64,000 bases of DNA. Source: Bacteroides ovatus (lineage in GTDB: Bacteria; Bacteroidota; Bacteroidia; Bacteroidales; Bacteroidaceae). Shown in pieces: positions 61,723-64,000 of the stretch. Location: contig NZ_CP012938.1 in NCBI RefSeq assembly GCF_001314995.1, positions 2,418,001 through 2,482,000 of the forward strand. The letters run 5' to 3'. Position 1 is the stretch's first letter, and each line of letters starts with the position of its first letter. Under the pieces are notes generated by a model. That model ran no database searches, was not told where the DNA came from, and saw only the letters and a list, made by a program, of their open reading frames with translations. The position numbers and the translations under genes were made by a program.

Positions 61723-63528
61723 TTAACATTCCGGTTTATAGAAACATGGCAGAAGAGCCTTCTTGTCGCAGTCCTTACCATGAAGAATACATTCAAACAA
61801 GTGTTTCAGGTAATTCTGAGGGTCTATGCCGTTCAACTTACAGCTTTCTATCAGAGAGAAGGTGAATGCAGAGTTTTCTGCCGCATCCTCACTGCCAACG
61901 TTCATACAGTTCTTGAGCAGCAGCTTTACAGGTTTCATCCTTTGCTCACAGAGGTTGTTCGAGATTTCTGCTGAACCGTCCTTGAGGATATTTCTCAAGG
62001 ATTTCCACTGGTTTATCGTATAGTTCACGGCCTTTCTCATCAGTTCGTTAGCCATAATCTTCGCATCCTGCATCATAATGACCACCTTATGATGGATACG
62101 TTCAAGAATCGGTCCTGTTAGCTTAAGCCTTCTTTCCTTAATCTGCTCACCGCTGAGTTTCATCATACGGAACAGGTCTTCATTTCTGAACATCTCACCG
62201 ATAGGATCTATTATGTCCATCGCTGTTCTGTCTGAAGGCAGGGCATCAACCCACAACCTTCTACAATGCGTCCAGCATCCTATATGAAGCACCTTTGAGT
62301 CGTCTCCGTCAAACATCCTGTAAACCGTATATCCGTCAGTGGATATGGTTCCCATAAAATATTCCAGGAATGATTTTGCCGCATCGGACGACCTGCTGCC
62401 GTTATTATAGTGATAATAGACCATCTTAATATGCTTGGCAAAGAAAGCCCATAAGTACTTTCTCCTGTAAGCCTTACCTTCCTTTGTTTCCACTCCAACA
62501 AGCTCAGTAGTCTCATCAACCATAAGGTAATTAGCTCTCTGTACAAACTCCTTGAAGACATCTTCCATGAACTCCCTTAGTTTGGCGATTCCGTTATGGA
62601 TATAGCTGTTCAGCGTGGTATTGCTTATGTGGATACCCTCTCTTGCAAGCAGTCTTATCTGTCTGTTCTCAGGCATGCTGAAGTCATATTTCAGACAAAG
62701 CAGACGGGCAAGCAGTTCAGGAGAGAAGATACCTCCAAGGTTTTTCAGCGGATGTTCCATGGTGCTTGTGAAAGTGCCGTCCGCAAGCTTTACCCTTGCC
62801 ACCTTGTAAACATGCTCCACGTTATAAGCCCTTACATGTTCTATGACCCTGTATTCCCACACATCAGGCATACCGTTGCGGTTCATAAACCGTCCCCCTT
62901 CTGGAAGCGTGTAATACTCGTCCACTTCATGTACTACCACCTTGTCAACTTTCAATTTTGTTTTCCCGGCACGTGGTGCGGTTTCCTTTCTCCTTGAAGG
63001 TTTGCTGTTCTGGGCAGGTATGTTGCCGGAAGAGGTATTGCTGCCGGTTTCGTTATCATCGGTCTTATTATTATCATCCTTCCTGTCAGAACCGTCATAC
63101 TCGGATTGTTCCAGAGCGGACTTGTCGAGATTACGGTTGTTCAACAGCCTTCTTTGCTCGGAAGTACGGCCGAAACGGTGTTTCCTGCTGTCCTCAAGCT
63201 GAAGTCTGAGATTGGAGATCTCGTTTGCCAGCATCCTGTTCACCTCATCCTTTGCTTCAAGCTGCTTTCTCATAAGTTCCATTTCTTTCCTGTAATGTTC
63301 AACCGTGGTTGACTGCTTTTCGATGGTATCTTTGAGATCATTGATGGTATCTATCAGATTTTTAGAGTTCTCCCTGTTGGATTCTTCAATAGACTCAAGC
63401 CTCGCAATCAATTCTTTATTCTGTTTGCGAAGACCTGCCTTTTCCTCATTCGCCAGACCCAGCTGGCAGCAAAGTAACTCGTATGCTCTTTCATCAATCA
63501 TGATATAAAGGTACGAAAAATCAGGCAC
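61723..63528 (-). CDS. tnpC: IS66 transposase TnpC (second element)
   Basis: The 601-residue transposase has a long coiled coil (about 20-120, 'RKQNKELIARLESIEESNRENSKNLIDTINDLKDTIEKQSTTVEHYRKEMELMRKQLEAKDEVNRMLANEISNLRLQLEDSRKHRFG') ending in the RFGR.S motif that opens the IS66 N-terminal domain. A Lys/Asn-rich linker follows, then the core with 'LMVDETTELVGVE', 'GTISTDGYTVYRMF' and 'DGSAEISNNLCEQRMKPVKLLLKNCMNVGSEDAAENSAFTFSLIESC' as DDE-containing blocks. It appears intact. The linker insertion explains the greater length compared with the other IS66 transposase in the window. Confidence 0.94.
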   Translation of the reverse strand: MPDFSYLYIMIDERAYELLCCQLGLANEEKAGLRKQNKELIARLESIEESNRENSKNLIDTINDLKDTIEKQSTTVEHYRKEMELMRKQLEAKDEVNRMLANEISNLRLQLEDSRKHRFGRTSEQRRLLNNRNLDKSALEQSEYDGSDRKDDNNKTDDNETGSNTSSGNIPAQNSKPSRRKETAPRAGKTKLKVDKVVVHEVDEYYTLPEGGRFMNRNGMPDVWEYRVIEHVRAYNVEHVYKVARVKLADGTFTSTMEHPLKNLGGIFSPELLARLLCLKYDFSMPENRQIRLLAREGIHISNTTLNSYIHNGIAKLREFMEDVFKEFVQRANYLMVDETTELVGVETKEGKAYRRKYLWAFFAKHIKMVYYHYNNGSRSSDAAKSFLEYFMGTISTDGYTVYRMFDGDDSKVLHIGCWTHCRRLWVDALPSDRTAMDIIDPIGEMFRNEDLFRMMKLSGEQIKERRLKLTGPILERIHHKVVIMMQDAKIMANELMRKAVNYTINQWKSLRNILKDGSAEISNNLCEQRMKPVKLLLKNCMNVGSEDAAENSAFTFSLIESCKLNGIDPQNYLKHLFECILHGKDCDKKALLPCFYKPEC

Positions 63529-63589
63529 TTACGCAAACTTTTTACCGTTTATTTTTTATACTATCCTGTTGATAATCAGTATGTTAATA

Positions 63590-63934
63590 TTAGCCTTTCG
63601 GACTAACGTACATCTTGTCAACTACAATGCTTTCCGTAAGATAAGCCATGTCCGACCACTGTATCCGGTAGCACCTGGAGACTTCATCAAATACAGGTTT
63701 CTTGAATTTGCCCATAACAGGACGTTTTTCGTAAAGCACATAAAAACCGCGTTCGTAATGAAGTATCTTCACAACCTTTCGGTTCCGGGACATGAACATA
63801 TATACATTGGACGCATCGCTCGGGTCAAGGGACATTTCTTCCCTTATACTCTCACACAGACGGAAAATGCCTTTCCGCAAATCAACATTACCGTTAAACA
63901 GGTAATAGTTAAGGTTAGCACTCAGTCCAAGCAT
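63590..63934 (-). CDS. tnpB: IS66 accessory protein TnpB (second element)
   Basis: The 114-residue protein, 'LGLSANLNYYLFNGNVDLRKGIFRLCESIREEMSLDPSDASNVYMFMSRNRKVVKILHYERGFYVLYEKRPVMGKF', matches the IS66 Orf2 family: DLRKG.F.L, NVYMFMSRNR and VKILHYE are conserved positions. The start is 1 bp after the tnpA stop. It is 61 bp before the transposase gene. Confidence 0.93.
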   Translation of the reverse strand: MLGLSANLNYYLFNGNVDLRKGIFRLCESIREEMSLDPSDASNVYMFMSRNRKVVKILHYERGFYVLYEKRPVMGKFKKPVFDEVSRCYRIQWSDMAYLTESIVVDKMYVSPKG

Positions 63935-63935
63935 A

Positions 63936-64000
63936 TCATCCTATCATTTTATTAAGCAACAGGCTCAAATCAAGAACGGTGGTGTTTCTCAGGAACAGTG
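63936..64000 (-). CDS. tnpA: IS66 accessory protein TnpA, C-terminal end (partial)
   Basis: The last 20 codons before TGA (63936-63938) read LFLRNTTVLDLSLLLNKMIG, an ending compatible with an IS66 TnpA. The position directly before tnpB supports this. The rest lies beyond the window. Confidence 0.65.
   Translation of the reverse strand, partial: LFLRNTTVLDLSLLLNKMIG

Larger units (their letters stand above)
61636..64000 (-). mobile_element. second IS66-type element, cut by window edge
   Basis: Left-pointing tnpC, tnpB and the last codons of tnpA are present in the usual order. The left end is placed at 61636 by the GTAA rule and is uncertain. The element is not a copy of the IS66 at 39596-42124: both transposase (601 against 521 residues) and TnpB differ strongly in sequence. 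Confidence 0.8.

Noticed and set aside
1..64000. Site-specific recombinase for the susC switch, CRISPR arrays, tRNA or rRNA genes
   Set aside because: I looked for them and found none. No tyrosine or serine recombinase motif occurs among the genes, and there are no regularly spaced repeats of CRISPR type.

Overview
The window looks like a chromosomal stretch of a gut Bacteroides (B. thetaiotaomicron/ovatus/xylanisolvens type). The evidence is several SusC/SusD transporter pairs, FecR/ECF-sigma regulation, GH20 hexosaminidases, BACON, DUF4302 and PCMD lipoproteins, and promoters of the Bacteroides form TTTG-N18-20-TAnnTTTG. No tRNA, rRNA or CRISPR array was seen.

Layout. (1) 1-10,963: a left-pointing SusC/SusD operon with a zinc metallohydrolase, a DUF4302 protein, a BACON protein and two more lipoproteins. 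Its susC is cut in two. The signal peptide, N-terminal domain and promoter lie on the opposite strand inside an 810-bp segment bounded by a perfect 16-bp inverted repeat (10154-10169 / 10948-10963). Flipping the segment restores one 1109-codon susC in frame behind a promoter, so this is an intragenic ON/OFF switch read here in the OFF state. (2) 10,987-15,715: an unknown small gene, then a phage-like module (SH3-barrel protein, NUMOD4/HNH endonuclease, amidase, DUF4373 protein) and an Rpn-type nuclease. (3) 15,819-23,270: an RND tripartite efflux operon (adaptor, pump, outer-membrane factor) ending in a TetR regulator, with a divergent AraC regulator. (4) 23,518-30,331: a second SusC/SusD operon with a small secreted protein and a calcineurin-like phosphoesterase, behind three 11-bp-phased TAA repeats that might be a PhoB box. 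(5) 30,453-35,483: a truncated MFS pseudogene, a dispersed-type repeat, and an EmrAB-TolC-like operon. (6) 35,610-51,514: a left-pointing ECF-sigma/FecR-controlled polysaccharide utilization locus with SusC, SusD, a surface lipoprotein, two GH20 hexosaminidases and a DUF5009/NagX-like membrane acyltransferase. One GH20 is split by a complete IS66 element with an 8-bp target duplication. (7) 51,784-57,595: housekeeping genes maeB (with an unannotated 58-aa membrane protein overlapping its stop), gdhA and a catalase with an OxyR-like operator. (8) 57,656-61,334: an AT-rich accessory stretch with a tripartite HipB-HipS-HipT toxin-antitoxin locus, three operators exactly 41 bp apart, a PCMD lipoprotein and a beta-barrel protein. 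(9) From about 61,636 to the window end: a second, different IS66-type element, cut by the window edge.

The main themes are glycan and nutrient import under three different controls (DNA inversion, ECF sigma/anti-sigma, possibly phosphate), drug or bile efflux, and damage or switching by mobile and recombining DNA. The two most interesting items are the invertible susC and the HipBST locus with its phased operators.
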